A DNA stretch of 64,000 nucleotides. Origin: Chelativorans sp. Marseille-P2723 (GTDB lineage Bacteria > Pseudomonadota > Alphaproteobacteria > Rhizobiales > Rhizobiaceae). The notes under the pieces are model-generated. The model was not told the DNA's origin. It was given only the letters and a program-made list of their open reading frames with translations, and did no database searches. Location of the stretch: assembly GCF_902809845.1 (NCBI RefSeq), contig NZ_CADDWI010000013.1, positions 434,001 to 498,000 of the forward strand, given 5' to 3'. The position numbers and the translations under genes were made by a program. Each line of letters opens with the position of its first letter. The first letter of the stretch is position 1. This document shows, one piece after another, positions 53,287 through 64,000 of this stretch.

Positions 53287-54564
53287 GTGGCTCGCAGGTC
53301 TTATCTCTTCACCAGTGAATCCGTATCCGAAGGGCACCCGGACAAGGTCTGTGACCGGATTTCCGACGAGATTGTCGACCTCGTCTATCGTGAAGCGAAA
53401 AAGGCGGGCATGGATCCTTGGAAGGTCCGCGTCGCCTGCGAGACGCTGGCGACCACGAATCGCGTGGTCATCGCCGGTGAGGTGCGCGTGCCCGACACTT
53501 TGCTCAAGCGCGACGCAGAAGGGAACATTGCTCTGGACAAGCGGGGCCAGCCGGTAATCAACCCGAGTAAGTTCCGCTCCACCGCGCGCCGAGCAATCCG
53601 TTCGATCGGCTACGAGCAGGAAGGCTTTCACTGGAAGACGGTGAAGATCGACGTGCTTCTGCACCCGCAATCGCCCGACATTGGGCAGGGTGTGGATAGT
53701 GCCGCCGACGCGCAAGGAGAGGAAGGCGCAGGCGATCAGGGCATTATGTTCGGCTACGCCTGCCGGGAAACACCCGATCTTATGCCTGCTCCCATCTATT
53801 ATGCGCACCGGATTCTCCGCCTTATTGCTGAGGCTCGCAAGGCCGGCGAGGGCGATGCCGCCATGCTTGGTCCCGACGCAAAGAGCCAGGTGACCGTGCG
53901 TTATGTCGACGGCAAGCCGAGTGCTGTTACAGAGATTGTCCTTTCAACCCAGCACCTCGATCCGACATGGGATTCAAGCAGGGTGCGTGAGGTGGTTGAG
54001 CCTTACGTCCGGCAGGCGCTATCGGAAGGCGGCCTACCCATTGCGGAGGATTGCCGCTGGCACATCAACCCAACGGGCAAGTTCGTGATCGGTGGACCGT
54101 ATGGCGATGCGGGGCTTACCGGACGCAAGATCATTGTAGATACCTATGGCGGCGCGGCTCCTCATGGTGGCGGCGCCTTCTCCGGAAAGGATACGACCAA
54201 GGTCGACCGATCCGGAGCCTATGCTGCGCGCTATCTGGCAAAGAACGTAGTGGCGGCGGAGCTTGCGGATCGCTGCACTATCCAGCTCTCCTACGCCATT
54301 GGCCTTGCTCAGCCATTGTCGATCTATGTGGACCTGCATGGGACAGGGCGGGTATCCGAGGAAGAAGTGGAAATGGCAATCCGGCAGGTGATGGACCTTT
54401 CCCCCTCCGGAATCAGGCGCCATCTGGATCTCAACAAGCCCATCCATGCCAAGACTTCGGCCTACGGCCATTTCGGCCGCAAGCCCGGGCGTGACGGTTC
54501 CTTTTCCTGGGAGCGCATGGACCTGGTGGAAGCCTTGAAAAAAGCGGTGGCCGCGGCAGCCTGA
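53287..54564 (+). CDS. metK: S-adenosylmethionine synthase
   Basis: A 425-residue methionine adenosyltransferase. Signature motifs: [20 protein letters not shown] at the N-terminus, [12 protein letters not shown] (ATP site, near residue 150) and [19 protein letters not shown]. The GTG at 53287 (ARRSYLF) is preferred, with AGAGGGG upstream; the ATG at 53245 would put the hairpin leader inside the gene. Length is typical for alphaproteobacteria. Confidence 0.97.
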   Translation: MARRSYLFTSESVSEGHPDKVCDRISDEIVDLVYREAKKAGMDPWKVRVACETLATTNRVVIAGEVRVPDTLLKRDAEGNIALDKRGQPVINPSKFRSTARRAIRSIGYEQEGFHWKTVKIDVLLHPQSPDIGQGVDSAADAQGEEGAGDQGIMFGYACRETPDLMPAPIYYAHRILRLIAEARKAGEGDAAMLGPDAKSQVTVRYVDGKPSAVTEIVLSTQHLDPTWDSSRVREVVEPYVRQALSEGGLPIAEDCRWHINPTGKFVIGGPYGDAGLTGRKIIVDTYGGAAPHGGGAFSGKDTTKVDRSGAYAARYLAKNVVAAELADRCTIQLSYAIGLAQPLSIYVDLHGTGRVSEEEVEMAIRQVMDLSPSGIRRHLDLNKPIHAKTSAYGHFGRKPGRDGSFSWERMDLVEALKKAVAAAA

Positions 54565-54666
54565 GGACTTTGGAAGTAGCCTTGCCACTATCTTGCGCGC
54601 CTCGTTTGAAGGCGGCTTGAAGCCGTTGGGGCAATATCTTTCCTGCCGAAGCAGAAATCAGAAGCA

Positions 54667-55362
54667 ATGATGGGCCAGCATCCTGAACGATCCACCGAAG
54701 GGTTCTTTGGCCGGCGACGTGGAAAGCGCTTGCGCAGGCGGCAGGAGGCGTCGCTTGAGGAGATGTTGCCGCGTCTGCGGCTCAATCTGGAAGAGCCGGC
54801 ATCCGACGACCTGCGCACGCTCTTTGCACAGGAAGTGGAGGATGCCTGGCTGGAAATCGGCTTCGGAGGCGGCGAGCACCTTCTGGCCCAAATGAAAGAG
54901 CGGCCCCGTACGGGCTTCATCGGCGTTGAGCCTTTCATCAACGGCATGGCCAAGCTGGTTTCGGCGCTGGACGAAGTGCCCGGAAACCTTCGCCTTTACG
55001 ATGATGACGCCACGCGCCTGCTTGATTGGCTGCCGGCAAGCTCGATCTCAGGCATAGACCTGCTCTACCCGGACCCCTGGCCAAAGAAGCGGCACTGGAA
55101 GCGGCGTTTCGTCAACGAAGCCAATCTGGACCGCTTTGCACGTGTGCTGAAACCAAGCGGCGTCTTCCGCTTTGCTTCCGACATCGATTCCTATGTGAAC
55201 TGGACCATCGCTCATTGCCAGGCTCACCCTGCCTTCAAATGGAAAGCCGAAAGTGCGGACGATTGGCGCTTGCCGTTTCGGGGATGGCCAGGCACCCGTT
55301 ACGAGGAAAAAGCCTTGAGAGAAGGGCGGAAGCCCGCCTATCTCATTTTCATTCGCGCATGA
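54667..55362 (+). CDS. trmB: tRNA (guanine-N7)-methyltransferase TrmB
   Basis: A 231-residue enzyme that methylates G46 of tRNA. A basic N-terminus ([14 protein letters not shown]) is followed by the Rossmann SAM motif [15 protein letters not shown]. TrmB-specific [19 protein letters not shown] and the C-terminal T-K/R-Y-E motif (GTRYEEKAL) are present. It follows metK by about 100 bases. Confidence 0.96.
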   Translation: MMGQHPERSTEGFFGRRRGKRLRRRQEASLEEMLPRLRLNLEEPASDDLRTLFAQEVEDAWLEIGFGGGEHLLAQMKERPRTGFIGVEPFINGMAKLVSALDEVPGNLRLYDDDATRLLDWLPASSISGIDLLYPDPWPKKRHWKRRFVNEANLDRFARVLKPSGVFRFASDIDSYVNWTIAHCQAHPAFKWKAESADDWRLPFRGWPGTRYEEKALREGRKPAYLIFIRA

Positions 55363-55368
55363 ACCGTA

Positions 55369-55530
55369 TCAATATCTGATCTTGCGGAACTGAACCGGGT
55401 CGATTCCGAGGCGGTTCAGGTCCTCATCGCGGGGCTGCCGCCGCTCCCGCACCGCACCAGTGACGGCAATCGCACTGCCCATGACGTCGAAAAGCCGGCC
55501 AATGGGACCAATAATACTGTGTGAACGCAT
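55369..55530 (-). CDS. Small DUF1127-like protein
   Basis: A 53-residue basic protein ending DLNRLGIDPVQFRKIRY, which resembles the C-terminal part of DUF1127 (YjiS-like) proteins found in rhizobia. A GGAG site lies eight bases upstream of the ATG at 55530, which supports that start over the longer frame from 55677. Convergent with trmB (stops six bases apart) and divergent from rimP. Function unknown. Confidence 0.6.
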   Translation of the reverse strand: MRSHSIIGPIGRLFDVMGSAIAVTGAVRERRQPRDEDLNRLGIDPVQFRKIRY

Positions 55531-55701
55531 GATAATCTCCGTGTTTTCTCCTCTTTGTAGATAAGCATTCGGCCTGCGTTGAACCATTGCGATTTTGCAA
55601 CGCAACCATGCAGTTTGTGCATTGCAGCAATAATAAGGGGGTGGGTTGAAAGGAGCTCTCTGAGCAGCTATATTCATTTCAAATTCTTGGTCGCTAAGAC
55701 G

Positions 55702-55733
55702 AAGAGTGGGTCCACCCGGTCCCGCTCTTTTTT
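55702..55733 (+). terminator. Rho-independent terminator/attenuator before rimP
   Basis: AAGAGTGGG (55702-55710) and CCCGCTCTT (55721-55729) form a nine-base stem with one G-U pair and a ten-base loop, with a run of six T residues from 55728. It lies 32 bases upstream of rimP in the direction of that operon with no plus-strand gene close before it, so it is probably an attenuator in the rimP-nusA leader. Confidence 0.75.
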
Positions 55734-55765
55734 GTTAGCGGCATTGCGTAGAGGTATTGCAGCGG

Positions 55766-56368
55766 ATGCAGGACGACCGCATCATTCGCGAGAGTGGCAC
55801 GGAGGCTCGCGTTGCGGGTATTGTCATGCCGGTACTCGACGCGCTGGGATACAGGCTTGTGCGCGTGAAGCTTTCCTCGCAGGACGGGCTGACGCTGCAG
55901 ATCATGGCCGAAAAGCCTGACGGCACCATGACGGTGGAGGACTGCGAAGAGGTCAGTCTTGCCATCTCGCCTGTGCTCGATGTGGAGGATCCCATCGAAG
56001 GCGCTTATCAGTTGGAGATCTCTTCTCCGGGCATCGACCGGCCGCTGGTACGGCTTGGTGATTTTCAGGCTGCTTCCGGCCATGAGGTGAGGATCGAAAC
56101 GTCCGTGCTGGTGGGTGGCCGCCGCCGCTTTCGCGGGCTTGTTGCGGGCGCGTCTGCCGAGACGGTGACGGTGGAGCTCGAAACGGTCGCGGAGGGCGAG
56201 GAAGCGTTGGTCGAGATACCTCTTGACGCTGTTGAAAGCGCAAAGCTGGTGCTGACCGATGCCCTCATCCGCGAAGCTCTGAAGAAAGACAAGGAAGAGC
56301 GGCGGCAGCGCAAGAAGGCCCGCCGCCGCGGAGAGCCGGCAAGCGAAGATCAGGCCGGCGAGAAATAG
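55766..56368 (+). CDS. rimP: Ribosome maturation factor RimP
   Basis: A 200-residue 30S maturation factor. RimP N-domain is seen as [21 protein letters not shown] and [21 protein letters not shown] with [11 protein letters not shown]. The C-terminal SH3-like domain has a highly charged tail ([13 protein letters not shown]). The ATG at 55766 is chosen; a TTG nine bases earlier is possible. First gene of rimP-nusA-ylxR-infB-rbfA-truB. Confidence 0.95.
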   Translation: MQDDRIIRESGTEARVAGIVMPVLDALGYRLVRVKLSSQDGLTLQIMAEKPDGTMTVEDCEEVSLAISPVLDVEDPIEGAYQLEISSPGIDRPLVRLGDFQAASGHEVRIETSVLVGGRRRFRGLVAGASAETVTVELETVAEGEEALVEIPLDAVESAKLVLTDALIREALKKDKEERRQRKKARRRGEPASEDQAGEK

Positions 56369-56412
56369 GTTTTTGCGGTAGCGGCCCGTCCGACCGTCGC
56401 ATATCGAGGAGA

Positions 56413-58014
56413 ATGAACATGGCAGTCAGTGCAAACAGACTGGAACTCTTGCAGATCGCCGATGCGGTGGCTCGCGAAAAATCCATCGACAAGGAGATCG
56501 TGCTGGCCGCGATGGCGGACGCCATTCAGAAGGCAGCGCGCTCCCGCTACGGCCAGGAGACGAATATCCGCGCTGATATCAACCCGCAGACCGGCGAGAT
56601 GAAACTGCAGCGGCTGATGGAAGTGGTGGAAGAGGTTGAAGAACCCGCTCGCCAGATTCCGATTTCGGAGGCGCGGGAACGGAACCCAGATGCTCAAATG
56701 GGCGACTTCATCGCCGAGCAGCTTCCGCCCATGGATTTTGGCCGCATCGCTGCCCAGTCGGCGAAGCAGGTCATCGTCCAGAAGGTGCGCGAGGCGGAGC
56801 GTGACCGGCAGTACGAAGAATACAAGGACCGTATTGGCGAAATCGTCAATGGCACGGTCAAGCGGGTCGAATATGGCAATGTGATCGTCGATCTGGGTCG
56901 CGGCGAGGCCATCATCCGACGTGACGAACTGATCCCGCGCGAGACGTTCAAATATCTCGACCGTGTGCGTGCCTATGTCTATGACGTGCGGCGGGAGCAG
57001 CGCGGTCCGCAGATTTTCCTGTCGCGTACGCACCCGCAATTCATGGCGAAGCTTTTCACCATGGAGGTACCGGAAATTTATGACGGCATCATCGAGATCA
57101 AATCCGTCGCCCGCGATCCGGGCAGTCGCGCCAAGATCGCCGTCATCAGCCACGATTCCTCCATCGATCCGGTGGGCGCCTGTGTAGGCATGCGTGGAAG
57201 CCGAGTACAGGCGGTGGTGGCCGAGCTTCAAGGCGAGAAGATCGACATCATTCCGTGGAACGACAATGCGGCCAGCTTCATCGTCAACGCGCTGCAGCCG
57301 GCGGAAGTTTCCAAGGTGGTGCTTGACGAGGATGCCGAGCGCATCGAGGTGGTGGTGCCCGACGACCAGCTTTCACTGGCGATCGGCCGGCGGGGCCAGA
57401 ATGTGCGCCTTGCCTCGCAGCTCACCGGCTGGGACATCGACATCCTCACCGAGGTGGAAGAGTCACAGCGCCGGCAGAAGGAGTTTGTCGAGCGTTCGAA
57501 GCTTTTCATGGACGCGCTCAACGTCGACGAGATGGTGGGCCAGGTGCTTGCTTCCGAAGGGTTCACCAGCATCGAGGAGCTGGCCTATGTCGAGGCTGGC
57601 GAGATAGCCTCTATCGACGGCTTCGACGGCGAGACGGCCGAGGAAATCCAGCTTCGTGCGCGCGAGTATCTGGAGAGGATCGAAGCGGAGAACGACGCCA
57701 GGCGCACGGAGCTTGGCGTCGCCGACGAACTACGCGAGATCCCCGGCATAGAAACGGCCATGATGGTGAAGCTGGGCGAGGATGGCGTGAAGACCATCGA
57801 GGACTTCGCCGGCTATGCCGTCGACGATCTGGTAGGCTGGAAGGAGCGCAAGGATGGGGAGACGAAATTCTTCCCCGGCGTCCTGTCTGACTTCGACGTC
57901 AGCCGGGCTGAGGCCGAGCAGATGGTGCTGGCTGCGCGAACGCGGATGGGCTGGATTGAAGAGGAAAGCCTGGCGGACGAGGCAGGAGAGCTTGCCGAAT
58001 CGGCAGAGGGCTGA
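56413..58014 (+). CDS. nusA: Transcription termination/antitermination factor NusA
   Basis: A 533-residue protein. N-terminal RNA polymerase-binding domain, S1 domain ([20 protein letters not shown], near 135-200) and two KH domains ([39 protein letters not shown]). Two C-terminal acidic helix-hairpin-helix repeats (to about 530) follow. It modulates pausing and termination. It starts 44 bases after rimP. Confidence 0.97.
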   Translation: MNMAVSANRLELLQIADAVAREKSIDKEIVLAAMADAIQKAARSRYGQETNIRADINPQTGEMKLQRLMEVVEEVEEPARQIPISEARERNPDAQMGDFIAEQLPPMDFGRIAAQSAKQVIVQKVREAERDRQYEEYKDRIGEIVNGTVKRVEYGNVIVDLGRGEAIIRRDELIPRETFKYLDRVRAYVYDVRREQRGPQIFLSRTHPQFMAKLFTMEVPEIYDGIIEIKSVARDPGSRAKIAVISHDSSIDPVGACVGMRGSRVQAVVAELQGEKIDIIPWNDNAASFIVNALQPAEVSKVVLDEDAERIEVVVPDDQLSLAIGRRGQNVRLASQLTGWDIDILTEVEESQRRQKEFVERSKLFMDALNVDEMVGQVLASEGFTSIEELAYVEAGEIASIDGFDGETAEEIQLRAREYLERIEAENDARRTELGVADELREIPGIETAMMVKLGEDGVKTIEDFAGYAVDDLVGWKERKDGETKFFPGVLSDFDVSRAEAEQMVLAARTRMGWIEEESLADEAGELAESAEG

Positions 58015-58060
58015 GGCGGCCTCATGGTGGCTTCCGCAACACCGGGTCTTGTGAAACGCG

Positions 58061-58693
58061 ATGAACGACCGCACATGTATAGTGACGCGCACGGCGCGAC
58101 AGCCGGATGAACTCATCCGGTTTGTTGCGGGACCGGACGGCACTGTCGTACCCGACCTGAAGCATAAGCTTCCCGGAAGGGGATGCTGGGTTGGTGCGGA
58201 AAGGGCACTGGTGGAGAAGGCGGCGGCGAAGAACCTGTTTGCCCGGGCGCTGAAGATGCCGCTAAACCCTCCGCCGAACCTGGCCGAAACCGTCGATTCA
58301 TTGATGGCGAGCGCCGCATTGGGTACCCTTGGCCTTGCGCGCAAGGCCGGAGCCGTGGCATTGGGTGCTACAAAGGTGGAAGCGGCGGTGCGTGGCGGCA
58401 AGGCAGTGGCCGTTTTGCATGCGCTGGATGCCGCAGAAGATGGCGTCCGCAGGATAACATCCGCGCGCAGGGCGGCATCCTATGCCGTCTCTGCCCAGGT
58501 GCCGGCATACAGACTCTTTTCAGAATCGGAAATGAGTTTGGCATTAGGGGCGACAAATGTGATACATGCTGCCGTGCTCGACCGGGGGCCGGGCGTGGCA
58601 GCGTTAAGGCGCATCGAGACGCTTGCGATATATCGCGGCTCCCCCGGCATGAAATCGTCGAGCGCGGCCGATGCCGCAGAGGACATGGAATGA
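58061..58693 (+). CDS. YlxR (DUF448)/L7Ae-fold RNA-binding protein
   Basis: A 210-residue two-domain protein: YlxR domain ([28 protein letters not shown]; residues 1-65) and an L7Ae-like fold ([20 protein letters not shown], residues about 95-190). Usual third gene of the nusA-infB operon. YlxR proteins in other phyla bind RNase P; the function here is not established. A stop lies three codons before this ATG in frame, so the start is fixed. It overlaps infB (ATGA). Confidence 0.92.
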   Translation: MNDRTCIVTRTARQPDELIRFVAGPDGTVVPDLKHKLPGRGCWVGAERALVEKAAAKNLFARALKMPLNPPPNLAETVDSLMASAALGTLGLARKAGAVALGATKVEAAVRGGKAVAVLHALDAAEDGVRRITSARRAASYAVSAQVPAYRLFSESEMSLALGATNVIHAAVLDRGPGVAALRRIETLAIYRGSPGMKSSSAADAAEDME

Positions 58694-61260
58694 CTGATAC
58701 GAAAACTGGTGACGACAAGACGCTGAGCGTCAACCCGAAGAAGACGCTGACGCTCAAGCGGCCGGAACAAGGCACGGTGCGCCAGAACTTTTCGCATGGG
58801 CGTACCAAGGCTGTCGTCGTGGAGACGAAGAAGCGGAAGTTCTTGCGGCCCGATGAACGTGCGGAGCCTGTGGCGCCGTCGCGCCCGAAGCCGGCCGCCG
58901 CTCCTGCTCCCGCGCCTGCGCCACAGCAGCAACAAAGGCGGCCACGCCCGCAGCAATCTGCTGCTCGCTCCGGCGTCGTGCTTAATGAGCTCTCTTCGGA
59001 CGAGATCGAGGCTCGCCGCCGGGCGCTGCAGGATGCCAAGCTGCGCGAGGCCGAGGAGCGCAAGAGGGCAGCCGAAGAGGCTGAGCGCCGAGCCGAGGAA
59101 GAAGCCCGGCGTGAGCGCGAGCGCGAGGAATCTGCTCGCCGCCAGGCCGAGGAAGAAGCCCGCGTGAAGGCTGAGGCCGAGGCCCGACAGCGCGCCGAGG
59201 AAGAAGCCCGACGCCGTGCGGCGCCGGCACAACCGGAGCCGGCCGTCGCGGCCAAGGAGATCGACGACGAGGAGGAAGAGGCGAAGGGCCGTAGCGTGCC
59301 AGGAAGGCGTGGCGCGGTGAAAGCCGAAGCCCCTCCGCGTCCGGCCAAGCCGCGTACCGACGAACAGCGCCGCCGCGGGAAGCTGACGCTCAACTCTGCG
59401 CTGTCTGACGACGAGGGTGCGCGTGGCCGCTCTCTCTCGTCCATGCGCCGCAGGCAGGAAAAGTTCAAGCGTGCAATGCATCAGGAGCCGCGTGAGAAGG
59501 TTTCGCGCGAAGTGGTGCTGCCGGAGACCATCACCATCCAGGAGCTTGCAAGCCGCATGGCCGAGCGTTCGGTGGATGTGGTGAAATACTTCATGAAGCA
59601 GGGCCAGATGATCAAACCTGGCGACGTGATCGATGCGGATACGGCGGAGCTGGTCGCGGTCGAGTTCGGCCATACGGTCAAGCGCGTTGCCGAATCGGAT
59701 GTCGAGGAGGGGCTGTTCGATATTGAGGACCGTCCCGAGGATACGCAGTCGCGACCACCGGTCGTCACCATCATGGGCCACGTCGACCATGGCAAGACGT
59801 CTCTGCTTGATGCGCTTCGCAAAGCTAATGTCGCGGCTGGCGAGGCCGGCGGCATCACCCAGCATATCGGCGCTTATCAGGTGGAGCATGAAGGCAATAC
59901 GATCACCTTCATCGATACGCCTGGACACGCCGCATTTACCGCAATGCGCGCCCGCGGCGCACAGGCGACCGATATCGCCATCCTCGTGGTTGCGGCAGAC
60001 GACAGCGTGATGCCGCAGACGGTCGAGTCCATCAACCATGCCAAGGCGGCGAACGTGCCGATCATCGTGGCGATCAACAAGGTGGACAAGCCGGAGGCTA
60101 ATCCGCAGAAGGTTCGCACCGAGCTCCTCCAGCATGACGTGTTCGTGGAATCTATGGGAGGCGATGTGCTTGACGTTGAGATTTCAGCTCTCAAGAGCAT
60201 CAATCTCGACAAGCTACTCGAAGCTGTCCTGCTTCAGGCAGAAATTCTGGAACTCAAGGCGAACCCGAACCGCACGGCAGAGGGTGTCATTATCGAGGCC
60301 AAGCTCGATCGCGGCCGCGGCCCGGTTGCCACCATGCTCGTACAGGCCGGGACGCTCAGCCCGGGCGACATCCTCGTTGCCGGCAATGAGTGGGGGCGCG
60401 TACGTGCGCTCATCAACGATCGTGGCGAGCAGATCAAGTCTGCCGGCCCATCCACGCCAGTGGAGGTGCTGGGCCTTCAGGGAACGCCGCAGGCGGGCGA
60501 CCGCTTTGCGGTGACGGATACAGAAGCCCGGGCACGCGAAATCTCCGAATACCGCCAGCGCAAGGCGCGCGAGAAGGCGGTGGCCCGCCAGGCAGGCCAG
60601 CGCGGCTCGCTGGAGCAGATGATGTCTCAGCTCCAGACATCGGGCGTGAAGGAATTTCCGCTCATCATCAAGGGTGACGTTCAGGGTTCCGTTGAGGCCA
60701 TTGTCAATGCGCTGGAGAAGCTCGGCACGGACGAGGTGCGCGCCCACATCGTCCATTCGGGCGCTGGCGCTATCACCGAGAGCGACGTTTCGCTGGCCGA
60801 GACCTCGAATGCGGCCATCATCGGCTTCAATGTCCGTGCCAACAAGCAGGCCCGGGATGCAGCCGAGCAGGCGGGTATCGAGATCCGCTACTACAACATC
60901 ATCTACGATCTCGTGGATGATATGAAGTCAGCCATGTCCGGCCTGCTTTCGCCAGAGCGGCGCGAGACTTTCCTGGGCAATGCCGAGATTCTGGAGGTCT
61001 TCAACATCACCAAGGTGGGCAAGGTTGCCGGCTGCCGCGTAACGGAAGGCAAGGTGGAGCGTGGTGCAGGCGTGCGCCTGATCCGTGACAACGTTGTGAT
61101 TCACGAAGGCAAGTTGAAGACCTTGAAGCGCTTCAAGGACGAGGTGGCGGAAGTGCCAGCCGGCCAGGAGTGCGGCATGGCCTTCGAGAATTACGAGGAC
61201 ATCCGCGTCGGCGACGTCATCGAGGCCTACCGTGTCGAGATGGTGACGCGCAGCCTGTAA
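58690..61260 (+). CDS. infB: Translation initiation factor IF-2
   Basis: An 856-residue GTPase. A long Glu/Arg/Ala-rich N-terminal coiled region (residues about 80-250) precedes the IF2-N motif ([21 protein letters not shown]). The G domain has G1 [11 protein letters not shown]3 DTPGHAAF and G4 NKVD. Domains II-IV include the fMet-tRNA-binding C-terminus ([36 protein letters not shown]). The ATG at 58690 overlaps the ylxR stop; longer in-frame extensions run over that gene and are rejected. Confidence 0.97.
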   Translation: MTDTKTGDDKTLSVNPKKTLTLKRPEQGTVRQNFSHGRTKAVVVETKKRKFLRPDERAEPVAPSRPKPAAAPAPAPAPQQQQRRPRPQQSAARSGVVLNELSSDEIEARRRALQDAKLREAEERKRAAEEAERRAEEEARREREREESARRQAEEEARVKAEAEARQRAEEEARRRAAPAQPEPAVAAKEIDDEEEEAKGRSVPGRRGAVKAEAPPRPAKPRTDEQRRRGKLTLNSALSDDEGARGRSLSSMRRRQEKFKRAMHQEPREKVSREVVLPETITIQELASRMAERSVDVVKYFMKQGQMIKPGDVIDADTAELVAVEFGHTVKRVAESDVEEGLFDIEDRPEDTQSRPPVVTIMGHVDHGKTSLLDALRKANVAAGEAGGITQHIGAYQVEHEGNTITFIDTPGHAAFTAMRARGAQATDIAILVVAADDSVMPQTVESINHAKAANVPIIVAINKVDKPEANPQKVRTELLQHDVFVESMGGDVLDVEISALKSINLDKLLEAVLLQAEILELKANPNRTAEGVIIEAKLDRGRGPVATMLVQAGTLSPGDILVAGNEWGRVRALINDRGEQIKSAGPSTPVEVLGLQGTPQAGDRFAVTDTEARAREISEYRQRKAREKAVARQAGQRGSLEQMMSQLQTSGVKEFPLIIKGDVQGSVEAIVNALEKLGTDEVRAHIVHSGAGAITESDVSLAETSNAAIIGFNVRANKQARDAAEQAGIEIRYYNIIYDLVDDMKSAMSGLLSPERRETFLGNAEILEVFNITKVGKVAGCRVTEGKVERGAGVRLIRDNVVIHEGKLKTLKRFKDEVAEVPAGQECGMAFENYEDIRVGDVIEAYRVEMVTRSL

Positions 61261-61265
61261 TTTGA

Positions 61266-61290
61266 GCGGCCGCCGCGCGCTGGCGGCCGC
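61266..61290 (+). other. Strong GC hairpin between infB and rbfA
   Basis: A perfect nine-base stem (GCGGCCGCC/GGCGGCCGC) with a seven-base loop starts five bases after the infB stop. No U-run follows, so it is more likely an mRNA-stabilising or processing structure than an intrinsic terminator. rbfA and truB continue on the same strand. Confidence 0.6.
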
Positions 61291-61394
61291 ACAAAATTGC
61301 GCCGTCGTGGCCGTTGCGGCTGCGCGGCATGCCCTATTATTAAGCAGGGCCGGGCGGCTGGCCTGTCATCTTTTTCGAGCATGATCGAATAGCA

Positions 61395-61793
61395 ATGCCA
61401 TCTACCGGTCCATCACAACGTCAGCTCCGCGTAGGCGAACAGGTTCGCCATGCACTCGCCACCCTTCTGCAGCGCGGCGAAATACGCGATCCGGAAATTG
61501 AGGCCGTGGTGATTTCAGTTTCCGAGGTGCGGATGTCGCCGGACCTGAAGGTTGCGACGGTTTTCGTTTCGCCACTGGGCCTCGACGACAAGGAGCCGGT
61601 CGTGGCCGCCCTCAACCGCAACGCGCGCTTCATTCGCGGTCGGGCAACCCCGGCCCTTCGCCAGCTCAAATACATGCCCGAATTCCGTTTCCGGCTGGAT
61701 AAGGCGTTCGACAATTTCGAGCGGATCGACCGCATCCTGCGGTCGCCCGAAGTGGCGCGCGACCTGGGGCATGATGAGGAGAATGACGAATAA
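61395..61793 (+). CDS. rbfA: Ribosome-binding factor A
   Basis: A 132-residue single KH-like domain protein that assists 16S rRNA 5'-end maturation. Family blocks: [40 protein letters not shown] and [22 protein letters not shown]. Typical size. Between infB and truB as in most bacteria. Confidence 0.95.
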   Translation: MPSTGPSQRQLRVGEQVRHALATLLQRGEIRDPEIEAVVISVSEVRMSPDLKVATVFVSPLGLDDKEPVVAALNRNARFIRGRATPALRQLKYMPEFRFRLDKAFDNFERIDRILRSPEVARDLGHDEENDE

Positions 61794-61866
61794 TGAATTG
61801 GATGCTGCGGCAACCAGCCCCGACTTCTGCGGGAATCAAACAGGATGAATTGGGAGGCGCTTCCTG

Positions 61867-62805
61867 ATGGGGCGGCGTGGAAGAAAGATGGGTCGGCCCA
61901 TCTCCGGCTGGCTGGTTCTGGACAAGCCCGCCGGCATGGGGTCGACTGAAGCCGTCTCGAAGGTGAAATGGCTGTTTTCAGCGCAAAAGGCGGGTCACGC
62001 AGGCACGCTTGACCCGCTTGCCTCGGGCATGCTGCCGATCGCTCTGGGTGACGCAACCAAGACCGTGCCCTATGTCATGGAAGGGGCCAAGGTTTACCGT
62101 TTCACGGTCTCATGGGGCGAAGAACGCTCAACGGACGATCTAGAAGGGCCGGTCGTCAGGACATCGGACAAACGCCCGTCCGAGGCGGAAATTCAGGCTC
62201 TGCTGCCGCGCTATACCGGGCTAATCATGCAAACCCCGCCGCAATTTTCGGCGGTAAAGATTGGCGGCGAGCGTGCCTATGATCTGGCCCGCGAGGGCGA
62301 GACAGTGGAGATCGCCGCGCGCGAGGTGGAAATCGGCCGCCTCGATCTCCTTTCCATTCCTGAATCTGGAAAGGCCGTGTTCGAGGTGGAATGCGGCAAA
62401 GGAACCTATGTTCGCTCACTGGCGCGCGATATGGGACGCGATCTCGGCTGCTTCGGGCATGTGGCCGACCTACGCCGCACCGAGGTCTATCCGTTTGGTG
62501 AGGAGCAGCTTGTGCCTCTGAGGAAGCTGGAGGAGGCGGCAGAGGCAGCCGGGGAAGAGCGCGAGCGCTTCTCAGCGCTTGACGCCTTCCTGCTCAATAC
62601 GGCAGCCGCCCTTGACGGTTTGCCGGAGATTGCATTGAGCGACGATGCCGCCAGTCGGCTGAGGCTCGGCAATCCGGTGATCGTCCGCGGACGAGATGCC
62701 CCGCTCGATGCTCCAGAGGCATGGGCGAGCGCCAGGGGCCGCCTTGTTGCGATTGGATTTGTTGAAGCTGGTATGTTCAAGCCGAAACGGGTATTTGGCG
62801 TCTGA
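61867..62805 (+). CDS. truB: tRNA pseudouridine(55) synthase TruB
   Basis: A 312-residue pseudouridine synthase. Catalytic Asp in [24 protein letters not shown]; motif I region [27 protein letters not shown] further on. The ATG at 61867 has GGAGGCG upstream; an in-frame ATG at 61888 (MGRPISGW) is the conserved family start and is an alternative. Last gene of the translation operon here. Confidence 0.95.
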   Translation: MGRRGRKMGRPISGWLVLDKPAGMGSTEAVSKVKWLFSAQKAGHAGTLDPLASGMLPIALGDATKTVPYVMEGAKVYRFTVSWGEERSTDDLEGPVVRTSDKRPSEAEIQALLPRYTGLIMQTPPQFSAVKIGGERAYDLAREGETVEIAAREVEIGRLDLLSIPESGKAVFEVECGKGTYVRSLARDMGRDLGCFGHVADLRRTEVYPFGEEQLVPLRKLEEAAEAAGEERERFSALDAFLLNTAAALDGLPEIALSDDAASRLRLGNPVIVRGRDAPLDAPEAWASARGRLVAIGFVEAGMFKPKRVFGV

Positions 62806-62886
62806 TTGTCGCGTTCCCACAAGCCATAGTGCAACGCTTGCTCGTCTTCGGCGTTGAACACAAATCCGGGTTGGATTTTTGGTGCC

Positions 62887-64000
62887 ATGCCACGGGGAGA
62901 GACGGATACCGATACCAGCAGTCCCGACGCGAAGCATCACGTTGGGGCTGGCTTGCTTAAACGGCTGGCGGGCCCAAAGCCGATCGGCTTTTTCCTGTTC
63001 CTGCTGATCCTGGCCACCATTATTCCCGCGCTTGCGGTATCGCTTGCTCTGCTTCAACGCAATGACGCTGCACAGCGCGAGGTTGTGGAGACGCTCGCTT
63101 CAGCAATGGCCAGTTCCATTGCCGAGGCGATCGACCGGGAACTTAGCGGAATGATAACGACGCTGCGCGTGCTTTCCACAACGCCCTCCCTGGCTTCGGG
63201 TCGATATGAGGATTTCTACAGTCGTGCAAAATCGGCGCTGGTAGGCAGCGGCGCACATCTCGTCTTGCTTGATGAAGAGATGCGGCAGCTTCTGAATACA
63301 AGGGTTCCCTATGGTGAATCGCTTGGCCGCACGTCCGATCCCGGATCGGCCCTTCAGGCGCTCCAGTCTGGCGATATTGCGATCTCCGGCGTCTTCTATG
63401 GGAAAACTTCGGGCACATGGGTCTTTAACGTCATACTTCCCTTCCTTGCGGAAGGACACCCGCCGCGCCTTTTGGTTCTGTCGCGCGACGCGGACACCAT
63501 CACGGACACGCTGTCCCAGCAGATGCTGCGTGGCGGCTGGAACGCCTCGCTGGTGGACCGCGGCGACACTGTCATAGCTTCGTCTTTCGCACCGGCCGAT
63601 GTAGGCAAGCCGTTCTTTCTCGATCTGGAAGCTTCATCGCCGCAGGTGGCGCGTCTGGGAGAAGACAGCGCACCCCAATCCTTTGTAACGATCGTTAAAC
63701 AATCCAATCTCAGCGGGTGGCAGGTGGCCGTCTGGGCACCATCGGCCATTATCGAAGAGCCGATGCGTAGGACGCTTTGGCAGCTTCTCGCCGGAACGCT
63801 TCTGACCATCGCCATCGGCACCGGCGCTGCATGGATATTAGGCCGCAGAATCGCCAAGCCCGTGCGCCACCTTGCCATCGATGCCCGCCGTCTGGGCGCC
63901 GGAGAGGCCATCGTTGCGGTACCCTATCCGATTTCCGAGGTGGCCACTGTGTCGACTGCACTGGCCGAGGCCGCCGCAGACCGGAAGACGGCGGAAAACG
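62887..64000 (+). CDS. Membrane sensor kinase-like protein (partial, runs off the window)
   Basis: A frame open from ATG 62887 to the window end (371 codons, 3' end missing). It has a cytoplasmic N-terminus, a first membrane helix (FFLFLLILATIIPALAVSLALL) and a periplasmic sensor region of about 220 residues (dCACHE-like, RVLSTTPSLASGRYEDFYSR). A second helix (LLAGTLLTIAIGTGAAWILG) leads into a HAMP-like linker (RRIAKPVRHLAIDARRLGAGE). This layout is typical of sensor histidine kinases; the kinase core is not in view, so a chemoreceptor or cyclase output remains possible. It follows truB where rpsO-pnp would often be found. Confidence 0.8.
   Translation, partial: MPRGETDTDTSSPDAKHHVGAGLLKRLAGPKPIGFFLFLLILATIIPALAVSLALLQRNDAAQREVVETLASAMASSIAEAIDRELSGMITTLRVLSTTPSLASGRYEDFYSRAKSALVGSGAHLVLLDEEMRQLLNTRVPYGESLGRTSDPGSALQALQSGDIAISGVFYGKTSGTWVFNVILPFLAEGHPPRLLVLSRDADTITDTLSQQMLRGGWNASLVDRGDTVIASSFAPADVGKPFFLDLEASSPQVARLGEDSAPQSFVTIVKQSNLSGWQVAVWAPSAIIEEPMRRTLWQLLAGTLLTIAIGTGAAWILGRRIAKPVRHLAIDARRLGAGEAIVAVPYPISEVATVSTALAEAAADRKTAEN

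Noticed and set aside
58183-58689. Long N-terminal extension of infB
   Set aside because: It lies over the ylxR gene in another frame; the ATG at 58690 overlaps the ylxR stop as expected for coupled genes.

Overview
This window looks like a chromosomal segment from an alphaproteobacterium of the order Hyphomicrobiales (Rhizobiales), most plausibly a Phyllobacteriaceae/Mesorhizobium-like organism. The evidence is the high GC content, the alphaproteobacterial gene orders lptC-lptA-lptB-rpoN-hpf-ptsN, lnt-xre-metK-trmB-rimP-nusA-ylxR-infB-rbfA-truB and hrcA-grpE/rph-rdgB-hemW, a complete core of the Cpa/Tad pilus export machine, and a small heat-shock gene that carries what looks like a rhizobial ROSE RNA thermometer. 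The species cannot be named from the sequence. No rRNA, tRNA, CRISPR array or intact insertion sequence was recognised.

Layout. 1-9.9 kb is an accessory catabolic island on the minus strand: an HpcH/HpaI aldolase, a PuuE/cyclic-imide-hydrolase-like deacetylase, a branched-chain-amino-acid-type (Liv) ABC transporter, a 61-residue protein and an amidase. A divergent LysR regulator has a likely operator in the shared promoter region. Degenerate gene relics flank the island: a dihydrolipoamide-dehydrogenase-like fragment on the left and a cobalamin-dependent acyl-CoA mutase fragment on the right. 10.4-18.3 kb is the cpaBCDEF-tadBC pilus operon, in which a 32-bp tandem duplication frameshifts the N-terminal part of cpaF. 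18.3-20.8 kb holds an EI24/CysZ-like membrane protein, a PfkB kinase and a DUF2214 protein.

21.2-30.3 kb is a second accessory cluster, apparently for sugar acids: a GntR regulator, an Fe3+-type ABC importer, a ketopantoate-reductase-like enzyme, two mandelate-racemase-subgroup dehydratases and a RraA-like aldolase. Its likely continuation, an SDR dehydrogenase plus an SMP-30 lactonase at 33.4-35.0 kb, is separated from it by an ArsR/SRPBCC operon and a bacterioferritin/Bfd pair. TGTCAA/TTGACA half-sites occur in front of both halves, so one regulon is plausible.

35.1-64 kb is conserved housekeeping DNA: heat shock (grpE, hrcA, hsp20), RNase PH, nucleotide-pool sanitation, HemW, nitrogen PTS and sigma-54, LPS export, SppA, IHF-beta, two RNA methyltransferases, LspA, an Lnt homologue lacking its catalytic cysteine, MetK, TrmB and the rimP-nusA-infB translation operon. 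The window ends inside a membrane sensor kinase-like gene.

The points most worth a second look are the cpaF duplication with its stop/start overlap, the Lnt homologue without a catalytic Cys, the ROSE-like thermometer, the metK leader with two mutually exclusive hairpins, the possible cyclic-imide pathway, and the shared GntR-type half-sites.
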